This document shows positions 8,632-17,629 of a stretch of 64,000 nucleotides of DNA, piece after piece. Source of the stretch: Citreicella sp. C3M06 (GTDB lineage Bacteria; Pseudomonadota; Alphaproteobacteria; Rhodobacterales; Rhodobacteraceae); contig NZ_JAHKQA010000007.1 of NCBI RefSeq assembly GCF_018860705.1, forward strand, positions 62,001 through 126,000, read 5' to 3'. The stretch's first letter is position 1; the number at the start of each line of letters is the position of its first letter. Below the pieces are notes generated by a model that had not been told where the DNA came from, ran no database searches, and saw nothing but the letters and a program-made list of their open reading frames with translations. Both the position numbers and the translations under genes were made by a program.

Positions 8632-9342
8632 TCACTGCCTTGGCGCGTTTGCGTTCCTGCCCGCCAACATTGCACTGATCGTGTAGGCTGTCGCCGGTGT
8701 CAGGCCCGCCATGATCGCGGCGGCCGCATCCGGACGCATTCGGCCAAGAAAACCCGCAGAGAATTCCGGGTCCATCTCTTCGAACAGTGCCGAGGCCTGC
8801 TTGGGTTTCATACTCGCATAAACCTGAGTCAATCGGTCGACGTCGTCGTCCGCAGCTGTGTTCGCCATGGCCAGAGTCGAGCGAAGCTTGACCTCGGCCT
8901 CTTCCAGCGCGACCAGCTTACGGTCGATTTCCTGCTCGGCGATGGAAAGCGCCTGCATACGGGTTTCAATATCCGTCTCTCGCTTGGTGATCCGCTCTTC
9001 GCGCGCCTTCAAGGCAGACAGGACCGGTGCAATGTCCTCTTCCGCGGTGCAGGCTGCGACAGAATTGCCCGGGACCCCGGCGCCATGTTCTGACGCTATC
9101 GCATCATTAGACGGCGCGCCGGTTTCCAAGGCGATCGCCGCAGTTGCCTGAATGGCCACTCGCGTCAGAGCAGAGGCGATGAGCAGGCCACCGATGATCG
9201 CAAGAACCCCCTTTCCGCGCCGCCGCTTCGGCTTCGATGTCGTCCCGGCGCGGGTCGGTGTGCGCGATGCAGTGGGTTTGGCCGCAGACTGTGCATCGCT
9301 CGGGGCTGGTTTCTGCTTTGCCTTGCGAAATAGCGAGATCAT
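8632..9342 (-). CDS. MotE-like flagellar protein with MgtE N-terminal-like domain
   Basis: A 236-residue protein: a Lys/Arg-rich cytoplasmic start, one membrane helix at about 45-66, a coiled coil at about 105-155 (alternating charged residues, KAREERITKRETDIETR), then a domain at 165-230 (LTQVYASMKPKQASALFEEM) of the kind shared by MgtE N-domains, FliG and rhizobial MotE. In Sinorhizobium MotE is a periplasmic chaperone for the motor protein MotC. It is the last gene of the fliL operon and overlaps the preceding gene by 4 bases. A role in motor assembly is inferred from domain and location. Confidence 0.75.
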   Translation of the reverse strand: MISLFRKAKQKPAPSDAQSAAKPTASRTPTRAGTTSKPKRRRGKGVLAIIGGLLIASALTRVAIQATAAIALETGAPSNDAIASEHGAGVPGNSVAACTAEEDIAPVLSALKAREERITKRETDIETRMQALSIAEQEIDRKLVALEEAEVKLRSTLAMANTAADDDVDRLTQVYASMKPKQASALFEEMDPEFSAGFLGRMRPDAAAAIMAGLTPATAYTISAMLAGRNANAPRQ

Positions 9343-9698
9343 CTTGACGCTCCGGGATGCCGGAAAAACATCGGTTCGCCGCCACCAACAGCTTGCTTCG
9401 CCGGAGCTTCGTCTGCGGGCAGATCATGCATAGATGCAAGCATCAGCTCCAGCCGTTTGGCGGACTCCTCTGCACGTTTGGACAGCGATTCGAGTTTGTT
9501 CGATGATTCTCCGGCAGTGGTTTGCGCTGCGTCTAGCGTGCGGGTCAGATCGTCCACCTGCGCGGACAGGAGGGCAACGGCCCCGCCGACGCCGTTCTCC
9601 AGGTCGGTGAACCTCGACAGGCGCCGCGACAGCACGAAGCAGTAAAAGCCGGCCCCGAGGGCCCCGGCGGCGAGCAGGATATCGGCAATGAATTCCAT
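9339..9698 (-). CDS. Single-pass membrane protein of the fliL operon, unknown function
   Basis: A 119-residue protein with one hydrophobic helix at residues 3-25 and a following long helical, probably coiled-coil segment (about 30-90, rich in Leu, Ala, Glu and Lys). The tail is Pro/Gly rich. Its start lies 10 bases past the fliL stop and its end overlaps the MotE-like gene by 4 bases, so all three are one operon. I do not recognise a named family. The layout and position suggest a motor-associated membrane protein. Confidence 0.65.
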   Translation of the reverse strand: MEFIADILLAAGALGAGFYCFVLSRRLSRFTDLENGVGGAVALLSAQVDDLTRTLDAAQTTAGESSNKLESLSKRAEESAKRLELMLASMHDLPADEAPAKQAVGGGEPMFFRHPGASR

Positions 9699-9708
9699 TC
9701 CAGTCCCC

Positions 9709-10260
9709 TCAGTTGAGCACGAATTCCAGGATCAGAAGGTCACGCACGCGATTCTCGCCGGTGACCATCTGAATGCGTCGCAACAGCTGCGACCTGATCT
9801 TGATGAGCGCGCCGGGGGCCTCGATATCCGAGGGTGACAGCGCTCGCAGGTAGTTGTTCAATACGTCGATCACGCGCGGTTTCAGGCTTTCAACCGGCGC
9901 GACCGAAGACGGCAGCACTTCGAGGCTCGCCTGAAACCGCAGATGATGCATGTTCGATGCCGTGCCCATGGACACGACAAGCTGTGGAAGTTCGATGAAC
10001 GACACCTCTCCGATTGTCGTACCGGGACCGCCGGAAGCATGCGAATCGGCGGTGGCGTCGTGGCCCCCGTCTTCCGAAGCCTCTGCCGGGGCATGGTCCT
10101 GTGTTGTACTGCCAGCGAAGGGCAAAAGCCCGGAAGAAACGGCAAAGAATCCTCCGCCTCCGCCCACAAGAGCCAGAATCACGCCGATGATGAGCGGCAG
10201 GTTTGAGGATTTCTTGACATCTTCTTCCCCATTGGGGGCGTCGACTGTGGCATCCGTCAT
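9709..10260 (-). CDS. fliL: Flagellar basal body-associated protein FliL
   Basis: A 183-residue inner-membrane protein that sits around the stator and helps couple it to the rotor. A short cytoplasmic segment is followed by a Gly-rich helix at about 23-47, a flexible acidic/His/Gly linker (50-82), and a periplasmic SPFH-like FliL domain from EVSFIELPQLVVSM near residue 86 to the C-terminus. The last residues, VRDLLILEFVLN, match the family ending. It heads the minus-strand operon and faces fliF over a 116-base region with a CtrA-like site. Confidence 0.92.
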   Translation of the reverse strand: MTDATVDAPNGEEDVKKSSNLPLIIGVILALVGGGGGFFAVSSGLLPFAGSTTQDHAPAEASEDGGHDATADSHASGGPGTTIGEVSFIELPQLVVSMGTASNMHHLRFQASLEVLPSSVAPVESLKPRVIDVLNNYLRALSPSDIEAPGALIKIRSQLLRRIQMVTGENRVRDLLILEFVLN

Positions 10261-10305
10261 GGCTGACCTCTTATTCGAACCAAGATCGTTATAGCCTCTC
10301 AGGGA

Positions 10306-10320
10306 CTAACCGATTGTTAA
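10306..10320. promoter_or_regulatory. CtrA-like binding site between fliL and fliF
   Basis: CTAA at 10306-10309 and TTAA at 10317-10320 are spaced by exactly 7 bases, one mismatch from the alphaproteobacterial CtrA consensus TTAA-N7-TTAA. It lies 45 bases upstream of fliL and 56 upstream of fliF and could serve both. CtrA controls flagellar genes in this group. Confidence 0.45.
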
Positions 10321-10376
10321 GCCTGATGCCCCAATGATGCCCTCACCGAGCAGAACGGTCGGAACGGAGGTTGGTC

Positions 10377-12005
10377 TTGCAGCAGATCGCACAAATTTGG
10401 GATGGTCTTGGCGCGCGGCGCAGGCTGATTGTCATTGGCGCTACCTTGGCCATGGTACTTGCAGTGCTCGCGATGGGCAGGATGGCCTCGTCACCGTCAC
10501 TGACGCTACTATATGCGGGCCTTGAAAACGGTGCCGCCGGCGAGGTGGTTTCAGCGCTTGAAGCGCGCGGCGTACCCTATGAAGTGCGTGGAGGGGCGAT
10601 TTTTGTTCCCGATACGCAGCGCGATGCCCTGCGCATGACGCTGGCAAGCGAAGGGCTGCCCGCGAATTCGAATCAGGGCTATGAGTTGCTCGACAGTCTA
10701 TCGGGCTTCGGCACGACATCGCAGATGTTCGATGCGGCGTACTGGCGTGCCAAGGAAGGTGAACTTGCCCGCACAATCGTCGCCAACCCCTGGGTGGCGA
10801 CGGCGCGCGTGCATATAGCCAATTCCACGGCGAATCCCTTCCAGCGCGACGTAACGGCGTCGGCGTCGATTTCGGTCACCACCAATGGCGAGCTGATTTC
10901 GCCGGGGCAGGCCCGTGCTTTGAAATATCTTGTCGCCTCTGCGGTTCCGGGTCTGGTCCCGGACAATGTCGCGGTGATTGACGGGCAAGGCGGCCTTGTC
11001 GGGGCGGACGACGAACCGGGCGGGGCGCAGACCGCCGAAGACCGGGCCGCAGCGCTGCGTGACCGGGTGCAACGGCTCGTCGAGGCGCGTGTCGGGCAAG
11101 GCAACACGGTTGTCGAGGTCAGCGTCGCCACCATCACTGAAAGTGAGACGATCAGACAGCGCCAGTTCGACCCTGAAGGGCGCGTGGTGATCTCGACCGA
11201 CACCTCGGAGAACACGAGCTCCTCGCAGGATCAGGGGGGCAACAATGTCACTGTGGCCTCGAATCTGCCGGCCGGGAATGCTGACGGCGGGGGCGACAGT
11301 TCGAAAAGCTCGGAAAACGAAACGCGTGAGCGGGTGAATTACGAAGTGTCCGAAACGACCCGCGAAATCACCAAGGCGCCGGGGGCCGTCAAACGCCTGA
11401 CCGTCGCGGTCCTCGTCAACGGGAGTATTGCCATCGCGGATGACGGCACGCAGACCTTCGTTCCGTTGCCGGACACCGAACTTGCGGCGCTGAATGATCT
11501 GGTCGCGTCGGCCGTTGGCTTCGACGAGGCGCGGGGAGATCAGATTACCATCCGCTCGATGCCTTTCGAGCGGCCCGAAGGGCTAGGCACCGGTCCGATC
11601 GAGCCGAGCTGGTTTGCGATGACGCTTGACCCGATGACGCTGATCAAGATCGCGGTGCTTGCGCTTGTGGCACTGGTGCTCGGGCTCTTTGTGGTTCGCC
11701 CGATCCTGACGGGTGGCGGTCAGGCGGCTCTGGCCGGGGCGGAAGGAGCCGCACTGGCGCTTCCTGGATCGGACTTGGGTTCAGGCCCGGCGCTTGATGG
11801 CGAGATCTCCTCGGGCGATGACGATTTTGCGCCCTTGGCAACAGTGAGCAAAGCCGAGGGGTTTGGCGGCATGGGCGTGGTCGATTTCGATAGCCCTGCG
11901 GAGGAGGATCCGGTCGATCGACTGCGCAACCTGATCGAGGAGCGCAAGACCGAGACCGTCGAGATCCTGCGCAGTTGGCTTGATGAGAAGGAGGAAGTGA
12001 AATGA
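10377..12005 (+). CDS. fliF: Flagellar M-ring (MS-ring) protein FliF
   Basis: A 542-residue protein that forms the MS ring in the inner membrane. It has an N-terminal helix at about 20-38, ring-building domains from SLTLLYAGLENG (about 42) to about 400, a Ser/Gly/Glu-rich loop near 275-310, a second helix near 425-445 and an acidic C-terminus that binds FliG. The start is not ATG: GGAACGGAGG (10361-10370) fits a TTG at 10377, giving MQQIAQIWDGLGARRRL, a typical FliF start; a TTG at 10371 touches the ribosome binding site and is less likely. Its stop overlaps fliH (ATGA). Confidence 0.93.
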   Translation: MQQIAQIWDGLGARRRLIVIGATLAMVLAVLAMGRMASSPSLTLLYAGLENGAAGEVVSALEARGVPYEVRGGAIFVPDTQRDALRMTLASEGLPANSNQGYELLDSLSGFGTTSQMFDAAYWRAKEGELARTIVANPWVATARVHIANSTANPFQRDVTASASISVTTNGELISPGQARALKYLVASAVPGLVPDNVAVIDGQGGLVGADDEPGGAQTAEDRAAALRDRVQRLVEARVGQGNTVVEVSVATITESETIRQRQFDPEGRVVISTDTSENTSSSQDQGGNNVTVASNLPAGNADGGGDSSKSSENETRERVNYEVSETTREITKAPGAVKRLTVAVLVNGSIAIADDGTQTFVPLPDTELAALNDLVASAVGFDEARGDQITIRSMPFERPEGLGTGPIEPSWFAMTLDPMTLIKIAVLALVALVLGLFVVRPILTGGGQAALAGAEGAALALPGSDLGSGPALDGEISSGDDDFAPLATVSKAEGFGGMGVVDFDSPAEEDPVDRLRNLIEERKTETVEILRSWLDEKEEVK

Positions 12006-12607
12006 GTCGGCTTGCTGAAATTCTCGAGGATTTCGGGGCAACCCATCTCCCGGCCAAGGCAATGACCGTCATGCACGACGACGGAGACCTCGAGACGGCA
12101 AGGCTCGAGTCATTCGAGAGCGGTTACAAGGCGGGGTGGGATGATGCGATCAAGGCGCAGGATGACGGTCATTCCCGCATCGCAAGCGACTTCGCGCAGA
12201 ATCTTCAGGACCTCTCGTTCACCTATCATGAAGCATATGGGCAGGTCATGAGCGGCATTTCTCCCTTGCTTGAGGAGGTCGTCGGCAAGCTGTTGCCCGC
12301 GATGCTGCGCGAGACGCTTGGCTTGCATGTGTCCGAGCAGCTCAGAGCCATGGCACACGAGGTTGGAACGCTCGATGTGGTGATTGCCGTTGCACCGGGG
12401 CATGCCGAGCAGGTGGCGCCGATGCTCGACCCGGACATCGGCTTCCCGTTGTCGCTGATCGAGGATGAGACCCTGATGGGTGGACAAGCCGATATCCGTT
12501 TTGGCGAAATCGAAAGACAAATCGACCTCGGCGGGCTTGTCGAGGAGGTGGCACGGGCCGTGCAGGGCTTTGTGCATGATAACCGGAGAAAGACCGCACA
12601 TGGATGA
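12002..12607 (+). CDS. fliH: Flagellar export stator protein, FliH-like
   Basis: A 201-residue protein between fliF and fliN. An N-terminal half rich in charged residues (ESFESGYKAGWDDAIKAQDD near 40) leads into a long helix, and the C-terminal half (about 105-195) resembles the E/δ-type domain of FliH, with LDVVIAVAPGHAEQV and QIDLGGLVEEVARAV. FliH links the FliI ATPase to the C-ring through FliN. The protein is divergent from enterobacterial FliH, so the name rests partly on position. It overlaps fliF by 4 bases and fliN by 8. Confidence 0.75.
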   Translation: MSRLAEILEDFGATHLPAKAMTVMHDDGDLETARLESFESGYKAGWDDAIKAQDDGHSRIASDFAQNLQDLSFTYHEAYGQVMSGISPLLEEVVGKLLPAMLRETLGLHVSEQLRAMAHEVGTLDVVIAVAPGHAEQVAPMLDPDIGFPLSLIEDETLMGGQADIRFGEIERQIDLGGLVEEVARAVQGFVHDNRRKTAHG

Positions 12608-12887
12608 CCAGGCAGATGCCGCGCGGAGCGAATCCGCGACTCCCTTCACCTCCGTTCCGATCGAGATCACCGTCTCTGTCGGTCGGGCGCGCCCGCTGGT
12701 GCGGGATCTTCTCAAGCTCACAGAAGGGTCGGTTCTGACCCTCGATAAGCGTCTCGAGGATCCGGTGGAGCTGTATGTCGGCGATCGGCTGATCGGGATT
12801 GGCGCTCTCGAGGTGCTCGAGGGCGGCGAGAACGGGCAGCTCGCGGTCAGGCTCACCGAAGTGATCGACCTGAAGAAACCGTCCTGA
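12600..12887 (+). CDS. fliN: Flagellar motor switch protein FliN
   Basis: A 95-residue C-ring protein of the SpoA/SpoIIIAE-like fold. The core VPIEITVSVGRARPLVRDLL (about 20-39), GSVLTLDKRLEDPVELYV and GVLE-type strand IGIGALEVLEGG are all present, and the length fits short alphaproteobacterial FliN. The ATG at 12600 is chosen because it gives an acidic leader followed at once by the core; GGAGAAAG is 6-12 bases upstream. The reading frame upstream of it is just the shadow of fliH. Confidence 0.92.
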   Translation: MDDQADAARSESATPFTSVPIEITVSVGRARPLVRDLLKLTEGSVLTLDKRLEDPVELYVGDRLIGIGALEVLEGGENGQLAVRLTEVIDLKKPS

Positions 12888-12890
12888 GCG

Positions 12891-13619
12891 ATGCGCCTTC
12901 TACCACTCCTCTACGCGGCGATGCTGATCGGGTTCGCCGGTCCTGCTGGCGCGCAGGAATTCAGCCTCGACCTTGGCGCGGGAAACTCCGTCACTGCGGC
13001 GAGCCTGCAGCTTATCGCGTTGATCACGCTGCTGAGTCTCGCGCCCGGCATCGCGATCATGATCACCTGTTTTCCGTTTCTTGTGACGGTACTGTCGATC
13101 CTGCGTCAGGCGGTCGGCTTGCAGCAATCCCCGCCCAACATGCTGATCGTGAGCCTTGCGCTATTCCTGACCTATTTCGTCATGGAGCCAACCTTCACCG
13201 CTGCGTGGGACAACGGTTTGCAGCCGCTGATCGAGGAGCAGATCGACCTCGACGTTGCCGTCGAGCGCACGCTCGAGCCGTTCCGGGGCTTTATGGCCGG
13301 GCGCACCGACTCGGAAACCTTCGTCAACATGGCGGATCTGCGGCCGGATTCGATAGGCACCACGCTTGCGCCCGAAGCGCCGCTGTCGATCCTGATCCCG
13401 AGCTTCATGCTGTCGGAGGTGGCGCGGGCGTTTCAGGTCGGCTTTCTGATCTTTCTGCCGTTCCTGATCATCGACCTCGTGGTGGCGGCAGTGCTGATGT
13501 CGATGGGCATGATGATGGTGCCGCCGGCGATCGTGTCCCTGCCCTTCAAGCTGGCCTTCTTCGTGGTCGCGGACGGCTGGTCGCTGCTCGCCGGGGCCTT
13601 GGTGCGAAGTTATTTCTGA
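12891..13619 (+). CDS. fliP: Flagellar export gate protein FliP
   Basis: A 242-residue core subunit of the flagellar type III export gate. It has a cleaved signal peptide (1-21, ending AGA), helices at about 38-70 and 82-100, the FliP loop FRGFMAGRTDSETFVNMA near 129, and the signature SILIPSFMLSEVARAFQVGF near 168 followed by two membrane helices. FliP normally works with FliQ and FliR, which do not follow here: the next gene is trhO on the other strand, and the two coding ends overlap by 10 bases. The cluster is thus cut off after fliP. Confidence 0.95.
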   Translation: MRLLPLLYAAMLIGFAGPAGAQEFSLDLGAGNSVTAASLQLIALITLLSLAPGIAIMITCFPFLVTVLSILRQAVGLQQSPPNMLIVSLALFLTYFVMEPTFTAAWDNGLQPLIEEQIDLDVAVERTLEPFRGFMAGRTDSETFVNMADLRPDSIGTTLAPEAPLSILIPSFMLSEVARAFQVGFLIFLPFLIIDLVVAAVLMSMGMMMVPPAIVSLPFKLAFFVVADGWSLLAGALVRSYF

Positions 13620-14557
13620 TCGCGCGCCATAATCGGCATGACATCATTGGGAACGTCGGCATGCAGGTGGCGTTCGCCGCGCGCTTCAGCGAGCGCGATC
13701 TGCTTCTGGCGCTCGCGAAACCGCGCCTTGTCCGACTCGGATGTCTCGGAGATGCACTTATGGCAGGACACGCCATGTTCATATTCGGGCCGGCTGCGGT
13801 CGTCGGGCAGCATCGGGCGGCGGCAGGCGTGGCACAGCAGGTGCGGCCCTTCTCGAAGCCCGTGCCCAACCGACACGCGTCCATCGAACACGAAACACTC
13901 ACCCTGCCAGGCGCTGGTGTCCTCGGGGATGTCTTCAAGATATTTCAGAATGCCGCCCTTGAGGTGAAAGACCTCTTCGACCCCTTGACCAAGCAGCCAG
14001 TTGGTCGATTTCTCGCAACGGATGCCGCCGGTGCAGAACATTGCGATGCGCTTGTTGTGGAACCGCTCGCGGTTTGCCTCCCACCAAGCGGGAAAGTCGC
14101 GAAAACTGTCGGTCTGAGGGTCGATCGCGCCTTCGAACGTGCCGATGGCGACTTCGTAATCGTTACGTGTGTCGATCACCGCCACGTCCGGCGAACGGAT
14201 CAGCTCATTCCAGTCGGAGGGCTCGACATAGTGCCCAACGCGGCTGCGCGGGTCGACGTCGGGCTGCCCCATCGTCACGATCTCACGCTTGAGGCGCACC
14301 TTCATGCGCGCAAACGGTCGATCCTGAGCATTCGACAATTTCCACTCTAGATCGGCGCAGCCGGGCAGGGCGCGAATATGCAGCAATACCGCGTCGATTC
14401 CGGCGCGCGGGCCGGCGATGGTGCCATTGATGCCTTCGCCCGCCAGCAGCAGCGTGCCGGTCACCGCGTGGGCACGGCAGCAGTCCAGCAGCGGGCCCTG
14501 AAGCCCGGCGGGATCGTCGAAACGAGTGAAGTGGTAAAGCGCGCAAACGGTAAACAT
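13610..14557 (-). CDS. trhO: tRNA uridine(34) hydroxylase TrhO (rhodanese-related, YceA)
   Basis: A 315-residue cytoplasmic enzyme that makes 5-hydroxyuridine at tRNA position 34 using oxygen. An N-terminal UPF0176/acylphosphatase-like domain (1-95, with GEGINGTIAG near 40) precedes a rhodanese domain (about 115-215) with VIDTRNDYE and the active-site loop FCTGGIRCEKS, which has Cys175 and Cys181. A Cys-rich tail (CHACRRP, SCHKCIS) follows, usual in the family. The start at 14557 gives MFTVCALYHF; longer in-frame sequence runs antisense into pncA. It faces pncA 69 bases away. Confidence 0.93.
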   Translation of the reverse strand: MFTVCALYHFTRFDDPAGLQGPLLDCCRAHAVTGTLLLAGEGINGTIAGPRAGIDAVLLHIRALPGCADLEWKLSNAQDRPFARMKVRLKREIVTMGQPDVDPRSRVGHYVEPSDWNELIRSPDVAVIDTRNDYEVAIGTFEGAIDPQTDSFRDFPAWWEANRERFHNKRIAMFCTGGIRCEKSTNWLLGQGVEEVFHLKGGILKYLEDIPEDTSAWQGECFVFDGRVSVGHGLREGPHLLCHACRRPMLPDDRSRPEYEHGVSCHKCISETSESDKARFRERQKQIALAEARGERHLHADVPNDVMPIMARDQK

Positions 14558-14626
14558 GGGCACGGATTTACGCCTTGCATCGCTCCGGGGCAAGCATGAG
14601 GATCGCCGCAGCCAAGGAGACCGCCC

Positions 14627-15220
14627 ATGCACGCGCTGATCGTTATCGATGTCCAGAATGACTTTTGTCCGGGCGGTGCGCTTGCCGTCACCGAAGGCGA
14701 CCGGATCGTAGGGCCGATCAACGATGCTATGGCCGGTTTCGACGCGGTCATTCTGACGCAGGACTGGCACCCGGCCGAGCATTCGTCTTTTGCCAGCCAG
14801 CATCCCGGCAAGGCTCCGTTGGAACAGGTCGAGATGCCCTATGGTCCGCAGGTGCTGTGGCCGGATCATTGCGTTCAGGGCAGCAATGGCGCGGCCTTCC
14901 ACCCGGCGCTGGATGCGAACCGCGCCGAAATGGTGATCCGCAAGGGGTTCCGCCCGCAGATCGACAGCTATTCCGCCTTTTTCGAGAACGATCACGCAAC
15001 GCCGACTGGGCTCGAAGGTTACCTGAAGACGCGCGGTCTTCAGCGCTTGACGCTCGTGGGGCTGGCGACGGATTTCTGCGTGGCTTTCTCGGCCATAGAT
15101 GCAGTGCGGCTTGGCTTCGAAGTCACGGTGAACGAGGCGCTGTGCCGAGGTATCGATCTTGGAGGTTCGCTAACCGCTGCGCGAGAACGGATGGGCGCGG
15201 CTGGCGTGACGCTTACCTGA
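14627..15220 (+). CDS. pncA: Nicotinamidase
   Basis: A 197-residue isochorismatase-fold hydrolase converting nicotinamide to nicotinate, the first step of NAD salvage. The catalytic triad is Asp8 (IDVQNDF), Lys106 (IRKGF) and Cys151 (GLATDFCV); the metal site is Asp46, His48 and His52 in QDWHPAEHSSF. Length and motifs are those of PncA. CAAGGAGA lies 5 bases before the ATG. pncB, the next salvage step, lies downstream with only the histidine kinase gene in between, on the same strand. Confidence 0.95.
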   Translation: MHALIVIDVQNDFCPGGALAVTEGDRIVGPINDAMAGFDAVILTQDWHPAEHSSFASQHPGKAPLEQVEMPYGPQVLWPDHCVQGSNGAAFHPALDANRAEMVIRKGFRPQIDSYSAFFENDHATPTGLEGYLKTRGLQRLTLVGLATDFCVAFSAIDAVRLGFEVTVNEALCRGIDLGGSLTAARERMGAAGVTLT

Positions 15221-15286
15221 GCGCGGTTGCACCATCTTAACCTTTGGACGGGTAGAAGGGGTGGGTAACGGAGCGAAAGCCCATCC

Positions 15287-17629
15287 ATGTCCGACCAAGC
15301 TGTCGAAAATCAGCCGCTTGCCGTGTTCGAGGCGCGCAATAATCCCGAGGGGTTGTTGCGACGCTATGCGCGCGGACGCGTAAGGCATGTCGCCGCGCGG
15401 CAGGTTGCGACCGTGGGCGGAGCGGTGGCGCTGGGTCTTCTTGTCGATCCGGCTCTGGGACTGATCGTCGCGTCTCTCGTGATCGTCGGTGAGGGGGTCG
15501 ATTGCCTGTTGCTGCATCAGGTGCCCGCATTGATCCGGCGCGGTGTCTCGGTGCGTCACGTGATGTTGCTGAGCACGCTCACCGCGGGTTTTCAGGGGCT
15601 TACGATCGCGGCCTCGGTGGTGCTTGCGCAGGCAACCGCGCCGGACGGGGAGGCATCGCTGTTCAGCTTTGCTTTTCTTGCGGCAGCGGTGCTGAACGCG
15701 GGCGTGGTGTGTGGTTATCACAAGGCAGCGGCAAACCTGCGGATCGTGATCTTTGGCGTCACGGCGATTTATGGTTTTTCCGCGGAAATGCTCAATCATG
15801 AAAGCACCGAGGGGCTGTTCTACAATGCCTTCGGGCTGTCGATGCTGGCCTTCACTTCTTATGCCTTCCTGCATCATTCCAATGGCGCGGAACGAAGGCG
15901 AATCGCGAGTGAACACAAGCTCTTACTTGGGCAGGCAGAGCTTGCGCGCTCCAACGCAGACCTCCTGCAGTCGCATGACGATATCCGGCAGCTGGCGCTG
16001 ATCGCGCAGCATGCGAATGAGTCGATTCTGTTGCTGGATCCAGAGATGCGCATCCTCTGGGTGAACGACGGGGTCACCCGGATGAAGGGCTACAGTTTCG
16101 AGGAACTGGTCGGGCGCAGCCTGAAAGACGTCTTCTCAGGGCCTGATACCGATTTGGGGCAGGTCGAGGACATCATGGCGCGGGCCAGCTCGGGTGAGAC
16201 TCTTCGTGTGGAAGTCATCAACTACCACAAGGACGGCCGTAAGATCTGGGTTGAGGCGGCCTTTGCGCCGGTGCTGGGCGTCGATGGCGCGCTGGCAGAG
16301 GTGATCGTGACCGAGCGTGACATCACCGAAGCAACGGCGCACACGGCGGAGCTGGCCGAGGCCAAGCACCGCGCCGAGGCCGGTGCGCGCGCCAAAGCGG
16401 CCTTCCTTGCGACCATGAGCCACGAGATGCGAATGCCGATGAATGGGATTATCGGTATGACTGATCTTCTGTCGGATACCGACCTGACCCCGGATCAGAC
16501 CAATTGCAAGAAGACAATTCGCAGCTCTGCCGAAGCGCTTTTGAAGATCATCAACGACATTCTCGAGTATTCGAAGCTTGAGGCGGACAAGGTGTTGATC
16601 CTCGCCGAACCGTTCTCGCTGCGCACCTGCCTGCGCGAGGCGACGGATATTCTGCGCCCTCAGGCCCGCGAAAAGGGGCTTTACCTCGACATCTGTCACC
16701 AGTCGCTCTTGCCAGATGTGGTGGGCGACAGCGGGCGTCTGCGGCAGATCCTGATAAACCTGCTGGGGAATGCGGTGAAATTCACCGACGCGGGCGGCGT
16801 CACGGTGACGACGCATGCCAAGGCCAGCGCAGGGGACATGGTGGATCTGGTGGTGCAGGTACAGGACACCGGGATCGGCGTCCCACCGGATCGCGCCCGC
16901 GAGATCTTTGAGCAATTCGAACATGTCGGCAGCGAAACGACGCGTAAGGGGCGCGGGCTGTCGATCTCGCGCCAGATCGCCGAGAGTATGGGCGGCGGGC
17001 TTTTCCTGTCCGAAACGCAGACGCGTGGAGCCTGCTTCGAACTGCGCTTGCAACTTGCTCTGGCCGAAGTCGAGGCGCCGCTTCCACCCAAGGCCCGCTC
17101 TGTGCCAATCTGCGCCACGCTGGTGCCGTTGCGCCTGTTGCTGGCCGAGGATAACCGCGCCAATCGCTTGCTTGTAACGCGTCTTCTGGTCGATCAGCCG
17201 ATCGAGATCATCGAGGCGGTCAATGGTGGCGAGGCCGTCGAGCAGGTCGTGAGGGCCCCTCCTGACGTGGTGTTGATGGATTTGTCGATGCCCGTGCTCG
17301 ACGGATTTGCGGCGACGCGTGGGATACGTGCGCAGGATGGCGCCCAGCCCTGGATCATCGCGTTGACCGCCAAGGCCTTTGACAGCGACCGCGACGCCTG
17401 CATCGATGCCGGAATGGACGACTTCCTGTGCAAGCCGCTGCGCAAAGGCGCCTTGCTGTCTGCTCTGGCGCGGGCGCAGACCGCGATGGCCCTCGACAAA
17501 TCTATTGGCCTGCAAAGCGTTGTTGACGTATCAGGGGCGGCGACCCCTGCGCACGAGGCCACACTTTGGAAATCGCCACACGAGTCTGGAACCATAAGTG
17601 GAAGATCGATCCGATCGTCCGCTCGTTGA
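15287..17629 (+). CDS. Membrane-bound hybrid histidine kinase (PAS-HisKA-HATPase-REC)
   Basis: A 780-residue sensor kinase. Residues 40-195 hold about six membrane helices of no named sensor type that I recognise; a helical linker follows, then a PAS domain (235-350), HisKA with phospho-acceptor His379 in [14 protein letters not shown], a HATPase with N-box NLLGNAVKF and DTGIGVP, and a receiver with Asp621-Asp622, phospho-site Asp665 and Lys716. The ATP lid is abnormal: after TTRK the usual YGGT is missing and the G2 box reads GRGLSI. The last 64 bases overlap pncB, so translation of the two may be coupled. The signal sensed is unknown. Confidence 0.9.
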   Translation: MSDQAVENQPLAVFEARNNPEGLLRRYARGRVRHVAARQVATVGGAVALGLLVDPALGLIVASLVIVGEGVDCLLLHQVPALIRRGVSVRHVMLLSTLTAGFQGLTIAASVVLAQATAPDGEASLFSFAFLAAAVLNAGVVCGYHKAAANLRIVIFGVTAIYGFSAEMLNHESTEGLFYNAFGLSMLAFTSYAFLHHSNGAERRRIASEHKLLLGQAELARSNADLLQSHDDIRQLALIAQHANESILLLDPEMRILWVNDGVTRMKGYSFEELVGRSLKDVFSGPDTDLGQVEDIMARASSGETLRVEVINYHKDGRKIWVEAAFAPVLGVDGALAEVIVTERDITEATAHTAELAEAKHRAEAGARAKAAFLATMSHEMRMPMNGIIGMTDLLSDTDLTPDQTNCKKTIRSSAEALLKIINDILEYSKLEADKVLILAEPFSLRTCLREATDILRPQAREKGLYLDICHQSLLPDVVGDSGRLRQILINLLGNAVKFTDAGGVTVTTHAKASAGDMVDLVVQVQDTGIGVPPDRAREIFEQFEHVGSETTRKGRGLSISRQIAESMGGGLFLSETQTRGACFELRLQLALAEVEAPLPPKARSVPICATLVPLRLLLAEDNRANRLLVTRLLVDQPIEIIEAVNGGEAVEQVVRAPPDVVLMDLSMPVLDGFAATRGIRAQDGAQPWIIALTAKAFDSDRDACIDAGMDDFLCKPLRKGALLSALARAQTAMALDKSIGLQSVVDVSGAATPAHEATLWKSPHESGTISGRSIRSSAR

